Origin: Staphylococcus argensis
Lineage (GTDB): Bacteria > Bacillota > Bacilli > Staphylococcales > Staphylococcaceae
Length of the DNA: 64,000 nt
Reading direction: 5' to 3'
Assembly: GCF_002902305.1 (NCBI RefSeq)
Contig: NZ_PPPX01000001.1
Coordinates: 877,655 to 941,654, forward strand
The notes below the pieces were generated by a model, which was not told the origin of the DNA, ran no database searches, and saw nothing but the letters and a program-made list of their open reading frames with translations. A program made the translations under genes and the position numbers. This document shows positions 9,742 to 17,991 of this stretch, in pieces (position 1 is the stretch's first letter; each line of letters starts with the position of its first letter).

Positions 9742-10070
9742 GAGTCTGGGACATAAATCAAAGTTATTTAATTTTCAATGTAATGACTCTCGCTTGCATG
9801 GGAGAAGTACAGAAATCTATGATTTCGTAGTACTTCCCCCGTAATGCTGAGTAGAGTTCGAGAGAGCAATAGCCATCTCGAATTCAGTCAGCAACTGCGT
9901 AGGACCACACTCAACTAATTCCTCTCGCTCTTAGAGCTCTAGGAATGGATTTTCGTTGTGGTCTAGCTCCATCATGCGTCTCGAGTCGTCATTGAAAATA
10001 TAATAAAGATACATTTTAAGCGTGATTCTCATCTATCTCAAATACTATTTTCTGTCAATGTCCCAGGCTC
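9742..10070. repeat. Foldback intergenic element with inverted ends
   Basis: The element starts with gagtctgggacat (9742-9754) and ends with atgtcccaggctc (10058-10070), inverted copies with one mismatch. Inside are further nested arms (9771-9787 region with 9983-9999) and a strong hairpin (9800-9810 with 9830-9840). TGGGACATAAAT-type ends are familiar to me from intergenic repeats of staphylococci, but I cannot name the family. No transposase is present, so it is MITE-like or a structured RNA element. Confidence 0.65.
9911..9959. repeat. Diverged copy 2 of a 50-bp repeat core
   Basis: Second copy of the core at 9632-9681, inside the foldback element. Its flanks accaca and tgtggt are inverted copies, and attcct/aggaat pair within it, so it forms its own stem. 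Confidence 0.7.
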
Positions 10071-10316
10071 AATCGAAAAATATTTTATCGATATTAAACT
10101 TAGATTTTCAACATATATAATAAGACCACATCGTTGCTTCTTATCTTTAAATTATTAGAAAGTATCATCAGTTATTAAAAATACTCACACTTAATTTTAG
10201 CTATAGGAGTATGTGAATATTTAGAAGTTCCATTTTAACCTAGGTAACGAACAGTTATACATCATTGACGAATACAAGTGTTATCTCAATTCCTTTTAAT
10301 TTTATCTTTGACGCTG

Positions 10317-10345
10317 TTGATTTATCGCTATTTTAGGTATAGAAT
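10317..10345 (+). promoter_or_regulatory. Promoter of the preQ1-controlled transporter gene
   Basis: TTGATT at 10317-10322 and TAGAAT at 10340-10345 with a 17-base spacer. Transcription would begin near 10352, only about ten bases before the riboswitch aptamer. Confidence 0.55.
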
Positions 10346-10360
10346 GAGCAAGTTAGTTTA

Positions 10361-10400
10361 ACGCGGTTTCTAAACACCCGCGCAACCAAAATTTAGGAGG
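10361..10400 (+). promoter_or_regulatory. Class-I preQ1 riboswitch
   Basis: A 40-nt aptamer in front of a queuosine-precursor transporter gene. Stem P1 is CGCGG 10362-10366 with CCGCG 10378-10382; the loop CTAAA (10370-10374) pairs with TTTAG (10392-10396), giving the H-type pseudoknot of this class, with an A-rich tail between. The pairing overlaps the Shine-Dalgarno AGGAGG (10395-10400), so preQ1 binding should block translation. The GGTTT-CTA-ACACC core matches the known consensus well. Confidence 0.85.
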
Positions 10401-10407
10401 AATTGAA

Positions 10408-11115
10408 TTGTTTAATGAATTATTTGGTGTGCTCACTTTTCTAGTGACATTTATCTTACTTGTCTTGATGTATCGCCTCTTTGGTAAACATGGTTTGATT
10501 GCATGGATTGCGATTGGAACTGTGATTGCTAATATTCAAGTTATCAAGACGATTGACTTATTCTCTATCTCGGCAACGTTAGGAAATGTGATGTTCGCCT
10601 CTATCTATCTGGCTACGGATATTCTCAATGATATTTATGGCCGTCGTTTAGCTAAGCGTGCGGTGTGGCTCGGTTTCAGTTCGACATTAGTCATGATTAT
10701 CGTGATGCAGATGTCGCTTACTTTTATCCCTTCACCGGTTGATCACACGCAACATGCTCTGGAAACGATCTTTAACGTCGTTCCCCGTATTGCACTCGGT
10801 TCCGTGATAGCTTATATTATCGGTCAACATCTCGACGTATTCTTATTCAGTATGATTAAGCGTGTCTTTAGTTCTGATCGTACTTTCATCGTACGTGCAT
10901 ATGGGAGTACGCTGTTGAGTAATATCGTTGATACAGCGTTGTTTGTCTTGATAGCTTTCGCAGGTTCAATGCCGGCTATGGCCGTTTTTGAAATCTTTAT
11001 TACAACTTATCTACTTAAAATGATTTCAACGATTTTCAACGTGCCTTTCGGTTATGTAGCGAAGTCGATGTACCGTAAAGGTAAAATTGATCACATAGAT
11101 GCCTTTGATAAATAA
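10408..11115 (+). CDS. Queuosine precursor transporter (YhhQ/VUT family)
   Basis: A 235-residue polytopic membrane protein of the YhhQ (DUF165) family, which imports a queuosine precursor such as preQ1 or preQ0 for modification of tRNA wobble positions. Family marks are NVMFASIYLATDILNDIYGR in the first third and the C-terminal TTYLLKMISTIFNVPFGYVAK. About six membrane segments are evident. The preQ1 riboswitch directly upstream independently supports the substrate. The start codon is TTG at 10408, seven bases after AGGAGG. The gene stands alone on the plus strand and ends at the terminator 11155-11199. Confidence 0.93.
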   Translation: MFNELFGVLTFLVTFILLVLMYRLFGKHGLIAWIAIGTVIANIQVIKTIDLFSISATLGNVMFASIYLATDILNDIYGRRLAKRAVWLGFSSTLVMIIVMQMSLTFIPSPVDHTQHALETIFNVVPRIALGSVIAYIIGQHLDVFLFSMIKRVFSSDRTFIVRAYGSTLLSNIVDTALFVLIAFAGSMPAMAVFEIFITTYLLKMISTIFNVPFGYVAKSMYRKGKIDHIDAFDK

Positions 11116-11154
11116 GTATTAAGTTATGGTTATCAATTAAATAATGGTAAGACG

Positions 11155-11199
11155 AAAGAGTGAAACGTTCATCGCAGCGATGTTTACGTTTCACTCTTT
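11155..11199. terminator. Terminator between convergent genes
   Basis: Perfect 13-bp inverted repeat, arms 11155-11167 and 11187-11199, with an inner catcgc/gcgatg stem. It lies between the transporter gene and the convergent hydrolase gene. It is followed on the plus strand by TAGTATGTTTT, so it best serves the transporter gene. Confidence 0.7.
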
Positions 11200-11208
11200 T
11201 AGTATGTT

Positions 11209-11769
11209 TTACTGATCTATATTTAGTAAAAGACCCTTTAAAGCTTCGAATGAAGTAAAGCCTTCACGAGCCAGGAAGTGACCTTGGTGCTGCACGATGG
11301 TCGTTGAAATATTGAGACCGTGTGAAACTCTATTCGTCGCAGCCAAAGGAACCGCTGGATCTTCAGAAGCAGCGATCGTATACATATACTGTGCTTGAAC
11401 TTTATTGTAGCGCACATCACAACGATGAATAAACGTATCAAGCTGTGGAATGTGTGGTAGTGGTTCATTGAATCCAGCGACAAGGAAGAGCCCCTTTAAC
11501 CGTATAGGGTATGGTAAAGAAGTTAAATAACTTAAGACGGAAATGACGCCTAAACTATGTGCAACGATAATCGTGTCGTCGTCAATATGTCCATCTAAAT
11601 AGTGATGTAATGTGTTTTGCCACTCCTCGTAGTTCGGTTGATCTGAATGTGGTAACGGAATGGATGTTGTTTGATAACCTTCTTTATGCATTTCTTTAGC
11701 TAACCATTGGAACCAATGATCTTTAGGTGTAGCTTGGTAGCCATGGACGATAAATAATTGTTTGTTCAT
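11209..11769 (-). CDS. Alpha/beta hydrolase, RBBP9/YdeN-like serine hydrolase
   Basis: A 186-residue compact alpha/beta hydrolase of the RBBP9/YdeN type. The nucleophile is Ser72 in VAHSLGVIS; Asp137 in ASEDPAVP and His164 in HQGHFLAREG complete the catalytic triad. The oxyanion-side HGYQA motif is at residues 9-13. The substrate is unknown. The ATG at 11769 is chosen over the GTG at 11778 because AGGTGAG lies a few bases before it. The gene is monocistronic: terminator on its 3' side, and the divergent RNase H-like gene upstream. Confidence 0.88.
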   Translation of the reverse strand: MNKQLFIVHGYQATPKDHWFQWLAKEMHKEGYQTTSIPLPHSDQPNYEEWQNTLHHYLDGHIDDDTIIVAHSLGVISVLSYLTSLPYPIRLKGLFLVAGFNEPLPHIPQLDTFIHRCDVRYNKVQAQYMYTIAASEDPAVPLAATNRVSHGLNISTTIVQHQGHFLAREGFTSFEALKGLLLNIDQ

Positions 11770-11912
11770 TGTTCTCACCTTTTATTCAAAATATTGAGTC
11801 TGAAACTGAGTGCTTGTTTAATACTCACTCATATCTTTCATTTAAATTTAGTAGTATAATACTTATTTGTACCTTAATAATCAAACTTCCTTTAAATAAA
11901 GTTTAACTTAAT

Positions 11913-11940
11913 TTGTGCTTTATACATAATATTATATGAT
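11913..11940 (+). promoter_or_regulatory. Promoter of the RNase H-like gene
   Basis: TTGTGC at 11913-11918 and TATGAT at 11935-11940 with a 16-base spacer, about 48 bases before the ATG at 11989. Confidence 0.5.
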
Positions 11941-11988
11941 AAGATGGTTTCGAACCCTATTGTAATACCGATGTAAAGGAAGTGAACC

Positions 11989-12396
11989 ATGGCAAAGATC
12001 TATTTCGATGCTGCAACGAGTGGTAATCCAGGACCAAGTGTCGGTGCCGCAGTAATTATCACAGAGAATGAGCGAATTATTGAAACGACATATCTAGGAG
12101 TGATTGATAATCACACGGCGGAATGGGCAGCATTCAAATTTGCTTTAGAACTTGCATCTCAACACCAAGTCGACAATGCACTCGTCTATACAGATTCTAA
12201 ATTAATTGAAGATAGTATGCAGAGTGAGCGTGTAAAGAATCCCCTCTTCAGAGCCTATTTCGAACAGATTCAACAATTTGAAACTCACTTTCTCCTACTG
12301 TTTGTAAAATGGATTCCGAGAAAGTCTAACCGTGAAGCGAATCATTATGCGCAACAAGGCTTATTCCAATATTTAAAGAAAAATCAAAAGCGATAA
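11989..12396 (+). CDS. RNase HI-like protein (YpdQ type)
   Basis: A 135-residue protein with the RNase H fold. Three of the four catalytic carboxylates are present: Asp7 in IYFDAATSGNPG, Glu45 in HTAEW and Asp69 in VYTDSK. The fourth is Asn118 in REANHYAQQ where active RNase HI has Asp. The B. subtilis homologue YpdQ has, as far as I recall, no detectable RNase H activity, so activity here should not be assumed. AAGGAAG lies 6-7 bases before the ATG. The gene has its own promoter and shares a bidirectional terminator (12424-12462) with the convergent exonuclease gene. Confidence 0.88.
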   Translation: MAKIYFDAATSGNPGPSVGAAVIITENERIIETTYLGVIDNHTAEWAAFKFALELASQHQVDNALVYTDSKLIEDSMQSERVKNPLFRAYFEQIQQFETHFLLLFVKWIPRKSNREANHYAQQGLFQYLKKNQKR

Positions 12397-12423
12397 TTCT
12401 AATTTCGTGCATTGTCATCATAC

Positions 12424-12462
12424 AAAAAACGGCTAATCGAAAGTCTCGATTGAGCCGTTTTC
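12424..12462. terminator. Bidirectional terminator
   Basis: Hairpin with arms aaaacggct-aatcga and tcgattgagccgtttt, one bulged base, between two convergent genes. T runs follow in both directions (TTTTCTTC on plus, TTTTTTGTA on minus), so it can end both the RNase H-like and the exonuclease transcripts. Confidence 0.85.
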
Positions 12463-12493
12463 TTCAAGTATGTCGTTTTTTTCATAAAAGTTA

Positions 12494-13375
12494 CTATAGG
12501 AAATGTGTCGCAAGATAACTTCCTGAGACTTTAAGTTCATGATATTCACACACATCTAAAGCATGAGAGATATCGTTATTGTAAACTAAATGGTCTAGCA
12601 GTTGTGTCGTATCGATAGGAACTTCAGTGTGTATGGTCGCTAAAGTCTTAGACATCTTAAGCGCAGCCATATCTTGCTCAATCTTCTTCTTCTGACCAGG
12701 CGTTAGTTGATCTAACGAGTCAATGACTTGTTCTACAGAACCGTACTGCTTAATCAACTTTAATGCAGTCTTCTCTCCGATACCTTTGACCCCTGGATAG
12801 CCATCTGAACTATCGCCCATAAATGCTTTAACATCAATTAACTGGTTAGGAGTAATACCGTATTCTTCCTCAAAACGCTGTAAGTCATATTTGTTGTATA
12901 TGTTAAACCCTTTCTTCGTGAGCCAAATTTCAACATGTGAGTTTAAACATTGCAGAATGTCTTTATCTCCAGTAACTACGAAGACCTCATGTGCATCTGA
13001 ATAGTTTCTCGCTAAAGTCCCTATCACATCATCAGCCTCATAATTCTTCATGCCGATATTTGCAAAGCCTAAAGCTTCGGACACTTCTTTGACTTTATCA
13101 AATTGTGGAATGAGTTCCTCTGGTGGTGCGGGTCGATGTTGTTTGTAACCTTCGAACATTTCATTACGAAATGTTGCTTGCCCCATGTCCCAACAAACAG
13201 CTACATGCGTAGGTTGCACATCATGGATTGCTGAGAAGACATGACGGACGAAACCTTGAATACCATTTGTAGGTATACCTTGTGAGTTTCTCATAAATTG
13301 TTTGTGCAAACTTGTGGCGTAGAAATGGCGAAAGAGTAACGCCATTCCGTCCACGAGTAATATTCTATGTGTCAT
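12494..13375 (-). CDS. 5'-3' exonuclease (Pol I N-domain type)
   Basis: A 293-residue stand-alone homologue of the 5'-3' exonuclease/flap domain of DNA polymerase I, expected to remove RNA primers or flaps. Metal-binding blocks are visible: LLVDGMALLFRHF near the N-terminus, NYEADDVIGTLA, VVTGDKDILQC and KAFMGDSSDGYPG, followed by the helix-hairpin-helix GVKGIGEKTALKLI. The open frame extends upstream to 13513 inside dynA, but that extension has no family similarity; the ATG at 13375 has AGAGG upstream and lies 16 bases after the dynA stop. It is co-oriented with dynA and probably co-transcribed. Confidence 0.93.
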   Translation of the reverse strand: MTHRILLVDGMALLFRHFYATSLHKQFMRNSQGIPTNGIQGFVRHVFSAIHDVQPTHVAVCWDMGQATFRNEMFEGYKQHRPAPPEELIPQFDKVKEVSEALGFANIGMKNYEADDVIGTLARNYSDAHEVFVVTGDKDILQCLNSHVEIWLTKKGFNIYNKYDLQRFEEEYGITPNQLIDVKAFMGDSSDGYPGVKGIGEKTALKLIKQYGSVEQVIDSLDQLTPGQKKKIEQDMAALKMSKTLATIHTEVPIDTTQLLDHLVYNNDISHALDVCEYHELKVSGSYLATHFL

Positions 13376-13391
13376 AACTACGAGCCTCTTT

Positions 13392-16300
13392 CTAGTCGTC
13401 GATTGATATTGCAGATTTAAGATTTCTGTTCGCTTCTCTGATTTGATTGATGAGAGAAGCATCGATATCAAATGCAAGCAGTGACTCAATTTGTGATTGA
13501 ATGTCAGTTTCAAGATGATCGAAATCAGTTTCTGATGTTTGAATCATTTGGTCGACGTATTCTGATAGTGCTTGTCTTAGATTGCCGATTTGTGGTTTTA
13601 ACAACTCTGTCGTATTCTCAGTGATGGTTTGTTGGATATCACGCTGTACTTTCGGTTGAATAATCTTCTTCTTCGTCAATGATTTCGGTAGCGCATTGAA
13701 CATCTCATTGAGTTCAATGTGCATATATGGTTCTGAAATGTCACTTTCAGCGAGATTGAAATCTGGGTCGATAAAGACATGCACTTGATTGAGTGAACGT
13801 TGAAGCGGTGCAAATTCGTCTTCAAGTTGTTCTAGATAATATTTCTTCGTACGTTCCACAAGCAAGGATTGTTCCAAGTATAAACGTTGATGGATTTGAT
13901 CTAAATACAGTTTCGTAGAACGTCTCTTCTCTTTATTAAAATCATCAAATTTCGTCATTTGACTGTTATAAATCGCCTTCACTTCATCTAATAATTGAAG
14001 ATTTAAACGTTGCGTAAGATGATAAATTTGATCTTCCACTTCATTTTGACTACGTTGTTGCACTGTATTGAGTAAGTTTGGTTTCAACACACGTTGTTGT
14101 GAAAGTTGATTGAGTTTCTTTTTACGTTCTTCAATTTGAGATTGATTCGTTTCAAACTCGTTAATCATTTCATCAAATGCGACTGAAACTTGGTTCAACT
14201 GATGCATCATGTGATCTTGAAGAATAAATTTAGATTCAACGGATGCGAAATGATCAATACTTTCACGTAAGGCGTCGATGCCTTCATCTCCACTGCGCAA
14301 TGCTTCACGACTTGAAACGCCGAAGATTTGTGATTTCATGTTCACTTGAGCGAGCGCATCGCGAACGTAATCTTTAACCGCATTGAGGTCCTCGTCACTT
14401 TCAGCTAAATCAGTTGCATTGATAATCATCTTGAATGCTTGGTTCTCATTTAACTGATTCATGTCTTTCATATGTTCAATGAAACGTTTATCGTTATCTG
14501 TAAATGAGTGGTTAAAGTAGCTCACATAGAGAATCAAGTCTGAAGATGTCAGGATCTTCTCAGTTTCATTCGTGTGACGCTGGTTGTTGGAATGTAAACC
14601 GAGTGAGTCTACGATAATCTTATCTTTCAGCCAGTCAATTGGAAGCTGAATATGCACGGTGTTAACGAAGGTCGCATATTCGTCCTCTGAACTCCATTTA
14701 CGAATTTCTTCTTGCCCAATCGTATGTTTCTCGCCAGATTGCAACATTTCTTGATAGTCGCCATAGTTCTTTTCAATCGCATTGATAAAGGCAAGTTGGT
14801 TCTTTTCAAGTTTGTCTTTCAGTTTCTTTGTATTAGATTGTAAAAAGGCTTCAACTGAATCAAACGACTCATCATGCACTTCGAATACGCCGTTTAATTC
14901 TTCGAGTAATTGTTCATCAGATTTAAGTGTGATCGCACTATCTTCACCATAAGTTAATTCTGTTGTCGCAGCCGTAGTCGGGTTAGGTGAACTTACTAAA
15001 TAATTATCACCGAGTAAAGCGTTAATCAGACTACTTTTACCTGCACTGAACGTACCAAAGACACCAATCTTGATCATCTTGTGCTCTAGACGATCCAACG
15101 TGCCTTCGATATCTTTCTTCGTTTGATCAAAGAGTGGAACATCATGTATCGCTTTGAGTCCAGCTACAATCTCACTACTTTGATCTTGACCGGATGTTTG
15201 ACCTGTTTCCGCATCGTCCGCCTGCTCAGTGCCGTTGTCTGCTGTAGTTGATGATGGACTATATTGAATTTCCGTACGGTCGATGAGTTTGTCGAGTGAG
15301 TCGTGAAGATGAATGTAATAGTGTTGATAGTTGCGCGTCGTTAGTGATTCTCTCAAGTTACGCAACTGGATAAAATGTTCGTAGTCATTCATATCTTGCT
15401 CGTCATCCATAGCTAAATCTTCAGCATGTGCATGTTCAATCGCATCTTTAAATAATGGCTCTGATTCTTTCTTCACATATTGCTTGATGGATTTCATTAA
15501 ATCATCAGAGAACGTCAGAACATATTGGTTGCTGATGTGAATTTGTTCTTGATAGAGCGACGTAATAATCTCAGGTTGAATCGTATAATGTTGGTTTAAG
15601 ATTCGTTCATTCACTTCAGTATCGTTGATGAAACGAGTGAGGAAAGACATATCTTCACGCAATGGCTGTCTCACCTGCTGATCGACTTTCTCTTGTAGTT
15701 GCGCGACAACGTTGTTAAGACGCTCCTCTTGCGCTTCAGCTGTTTTTTTCTTCTTATTAAATAGACCGCCAACTTTAAAGTCTTTCGTTCTACTTTCGAG
15801 GTAAAGACGAATCGTTTCGCGTGTATCATGGGTCATGACATAGGCATTATCTAATATGTCCTTACGCTTTTCTTTTAAAAAGTAGTAAAGCTGATCAGGA
15901 TTATTCAATAACTGAGCCTCTTCACTCACCTCTTGATGTTGTTGGAAATTTAAATAAGCTTGATCAAAATCTTCTTCATGAATATCTAAAGTATCGAGTA
16001 TTTGTTGAATTTCAGTTTGAATGTATGACAGCTGTTCATCCGTAATAAATTGAACAATACGTTCTACATAATCTTCAATACTCTCGCGATGTGTATCCTT
16101 CTCAACCATGTAATCAGAGAGTGCTTGCATTTGATTCTCCGGATGGTCGAATTTCGTAACGTAGAAGATTCTATCAAGATTGAGATCCCAATCTTGAACG
16201 GATTTTTCTACACGTGATTTGAAAGTATCAAACGTAATTTCCTCTTCATTATGCTTATCGATTTGATTAATGACGAAGACGACTGGAATCCCAGCCTTGT

Positions 16301-16847
16301 TGAGTTGTTTCATGAACTCAAAGTTCAATGCAGATTGTACATGGTTATAATCAACCGTGTAGAAGATGATGTTACTCGTATACATGAACTGTTCCGTACT
16401 CGTTTGGTGAGTAGCGACATTGGAGTCAACCCCTGGTGTGTCTTGGAGTGTGAATCCTTTGTTGAATTTCGATGATTCAAATTTAATTTCAACAGATTCA
16501 ACATCTACGTTCTCACGATTCATCACTTTCACTTGATCATAGTTATCTAGAATGGTGTAACGCTGCTTATCCAAGTTTGCGATAATACCTGGTTCATCAG
16601 AAACGGAAACGATAGCAGTATTACTCGTTGTAGGAACCGGCGAGCTTGGTAAGATGCTTTGCTCCAGTACAGAGTTAATTAATGTGGATTTACCTGCTGA
16701 GAAATGCCCTACAAATGTCGCAGTATATTGTTCAAGATAAACTTTCTTAATCACTTGGTTAATGATATGTACGAGTCGAGAATTATTTGATTTCTCTACT
16801 TCTTTCTTCAATTTATAAAGTATGTCTAATTGGTCGGTGTTCGCCAT
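13392..16847 (-). CDS. dynA: DynA, tandem dynamin-like GTPase
   Basis: A 1151-residue bacterial dynamin built from two fused dynamin units. The first P-loop GHFSAGKST is at residues 47-55 with the switch segment QDTPGVDSN; the second, GTFSAGKSS, is near residue 602, with VDSLGLHSN as its switch. Each G domain is followed by long coiled-coil helices, including the stretch QIEERKKKLNQLSQQR. B. subtilis DynA (YpbR) has the same layout, fuses membranes and protects against membrane damage and phage lysis. A TTTAGA-17-TACAAT promoter (16887-16915) precedes it. There is no break in the frame over 3.4 kb. Confidence 0.95.
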   Translation of the reverse strand: MANTDQLDILYKLKKEVEKSNNSRLVHIINQVIKKVYLEQYTATFVGHFSAGKSTLINSVLEQSILPSSPVPTTSNTAIVSVSDEPGIIANLDKQRYTILDNYDQVKVMNRENVDVESVEIKFESSKFNKGFTLQDTPGVDSNVATHQTSTEQFMYTSNIIFYTVDYNHVQSALNFEFMKQLNKAGIPVVFVINQIDKHNEEEITFDTFKSRVEKSVQDWDLNLDRIFYVTKFDHPENQMQALSDYMVEKDTHRESIEDYVERIVQFITDEQLSYIQTEIQQILDTLDIHEEDFDQAYLNFQQHQEVSEEAQLLNNPDQLYYFLKEKRKDILDNAYVMTHDTRETIRLYLESRTKDFKVGGLFNKKKKTAEAQEERLNNVVAQLQEKVDQQVRQPLREDMSFLTRFINDTEVNERILNQHYTIQPEIITSLYQEQIHISNQYVLTFSDDLMKSIKQYVKKESEPLFKDAIEHAHAEDLAMDDEQDMNDYEHFIQLRNLRESLTTRNYQHYYIHLHDSLDKLIDRTEIQYSPSSTTADNGTEQADDAETGQTSGQDQSSEIVAGLKAIHDVPLFDQTKKDIEGTLDRLEHKMIKIGVFGTFSAGKSSLINALLGDNYLVSSPNPTTAATTELTYGEDSAITLKSDEQLLEELNGVFEVHDESFDSVEAFLQSNTKKLKDKLEKNQLAFINAIEKNYGDYQEMLQSGEKHTIGQEEIRKWSSEDEYATFVNTVHIQLPIDWLKDKIIVDSLGLHSNNQRHTNETEKILTSSDLILYVSYFNHSFTDNDKRFIEHMKDMNQLNENQAFKMIINATDLAESDEDLNAVKDYVRDALAQVNMKSQIFGVSSREALRSGDEGIDALRESIDHFASVESKFILQDHMMHQLNQVSVAFDEMINEFETNQSQIEERKKKLNQLSQQRVLKPNLLNTVQQRSQNEVEDQIYHLTQRLNLQLLDEVKAIYNSQMTKFDDFNKEKRRSTKLYLDQIHQRLYLEQSLLVERTKKYYLEQLEDEFAPLQRSLNQVHVFIDPDFNLAESDISEPYMHIELNEMFNALPKSLTKKKIIQPKVQRDIQQTITENTTELLKPQIGNLRQALSEYVDQMIQTSETDFDHLETDIQSQIESLLAFDIDASLINQIREANRNLKSAISIDD

Positions 16848-16886
16848 GCTTGTAATCCCCTTTATTACCGATTGTTGATTAGTTTA

Positions 16887-16915
16887 ATTGTATAATAAAA
16901 AACGATGTGTCTAAA
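16887..16915 (-). promoter_or_regulatory. Probable dynA promoter
   Basis: On the minus strand TTTAGA (16910-16915) and TACAAT (16887-16892) with a 17-base spacer, about 40 bases before the dynA ATG. Confidence 0.5.
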
Positions 16916-16951
16916 GTGTTAAATTCAGTGATGATAGAATATTGAATATAG

Positions 16952-16994
16952 AAAGAGACAATTTCTATAGCCTATCCATAGAAATTGTCTCTTT
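16952..16994 (-). terminator. Terminator of the NAD(P)-binding protein gene
   Basis: Perfect 17-bp inverted repeat, arms 16952-16968 and 16978-16994, loop of 9 bases. It lies 58 bases downstream of the 17052-17690 gene and separates it from the dynA promoter. The T run is short, but the stem is very stable. Confidence 0.75.
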
Positions 16995-17051
16995 ATCATT
17001 AATACAGTGGTATAAGATGTAATGTCTAGTTGAAAATGGAATACTTTTAAA

Positions 17052-17690
17052 TTATAAATCGCGTGGTGCATCGCCGTCCGTGTTCGGCTTGTTTACGCCA
17101 ATATCTTCACATGAATAAAGTTCAGGGTGCTTTGCAATTTCCACCATGAGTGCACCAATACTTTTACGAGAAACCTCAGTGCCTTTAAACGTTTCGTCTT
17201 TCTTAGTGATTTCATAATCAACTTCGTTTAAGTTCGTTAACCAAGCAGGACGGATCAATGTGTAATCGAGGTCAGATTGTTCAATCGTTTGAGCAGCTTT
17301 ACGGTAAATCTCTAAACGGTTACCTAAGTGTTCTTCAACCCAATCTTGGAATGGTTGTGGCACTTCGTTGTTCACGCCGAGAGCTGTGACGAAGAGCAGG
17401 CGTTTCACTTCGTTCTCTTGCATCGCTTGAACAATCGTCTCAGCTTCTTGGTCTAAGTCTCCTGAAAGACTTGCGATAACGATGTCTACATCTGCCATAG
17501 CTGCGCTAACAGCTTCGAAATCAGTCGCATCGCCTTCTCTTACACGAATACGGTCAGATGCATAATCTGGCAATCTGTTTGCATCTCTGAGGAAAAGTCT
17601 TAAAGTATAAGTTGTATTTTCTAGAAATGAATTGATAGCAGCTTTAGAAACTTTACCGTTTGCCCCTAATATGAGTACACGTCGTGTCAC
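17052..17690 (-). CDS. NAD(P)-binding Rossmann protein (NmrA/YwnB-like)
   Basis: A 212-residue atypical short-chain dehydrogenase-like protein. The dinucleotide loop is GANGKVS at residues 9-15; DATDFEAV and IVIASLSGD follow as in NAD(P)H-binding NmrA-like proteins, and YTLIRPAWLTN occupies the usual substrate-side position. The Tyr-x-x-x-Lys catalytic pair of classical dehydrogenases is not evident, so it may act as a redox sensor or isomerase-type protein; the substrate is unknown. The start is GTG at 17690 with AGGAG about 9 bases upstream. It is a single gene between a strong terminator and a 300-base gap, which would fit a later insertion. Confidence 0.85.
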   Translation of the reverse strand: MTRRVLILGANGKVSKAAINSFLENTTYTLRLFLRDANRLPDYASDRIRVREGDATDFEAVSAAMADVDIVIASLSGDLDQEAETIVQAMQENEVKRLLFVTALGVNNEVPQPFQDWVEEHLGNRLEIYRKAAQTIEQSDLDYTLIRPAWLTNLNEVDYEITKKDETFKGTEVSRKSIGALMVEIAKHPELYSCEDIGVNKPNTDGDAPRDL

Positions 17691-17991
17691 TATTAATCAC
17701 TCCTATTCTTAGATTTGATATACTTCGTCTTAATCATTAAAGAAAAATTCAATGCTTCTTTCCTATTTGTGCTTGAAGTTGAGATCGATAACTTTTCGTT
17801 TAAGTTAGCCCTTTATTCAAGCTATGATCATTACTGTTGTAATTGACTTTATTTAATGATTATTTCAAGTTTGAATCTGTTTCTATTCCCATATACCTTA
17901 CTACACTTTGATAAATATTACTAATTAAATACTTATAATTACCGAAGTTATCGCATAATTGAAATGTATAATTAATGTAAAGGTTTTCAAA
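17691..17991. other. AT-rich gap without recognised features
   Basis: 301 bases between rarD and the NAD(P)-binding protein gene. No open frame with a ribosome site, no clear hairpin terminator for rarD, and no promoter good enough to call, though the promoter of the downstream gene must lie here. Confidence 0.7.

Larger units (their letters stand above)
9388..10407. other. Gene-free 1 kb stretch with foldback repeats
   Basis: No open reading frame here has a credible start and ribosome site. The left part (about 9572-9735) is an imperfect long palindrome; 9742-10070 is a foldback element with terminal inverted repeats; a short core is duplicated between the two. The remainder, 10071-10316, is AT-rich with a small hairpin (atcga/tcgat near 10071-10092). 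The right end holds the promoter and preQ1 riboswitch of the next gene. Confidence 0.8.

Noticed and set aside
13376..13513. 5' extension of the exonuclease gene into dynA
   Set aside because: Residues before MTHRILL show no family similarity, overlap dynA out of frame, and a ribosome site precedes the internal ATG.
12494..16847. dynA with the adjacent exonuclease gene as a phage-defence island
   Set aside because: Both are core genes of Bacillales at their usual place, with no mobile-element signs; a defence role for DynA rests on work in Bacillus and does not make this an island.
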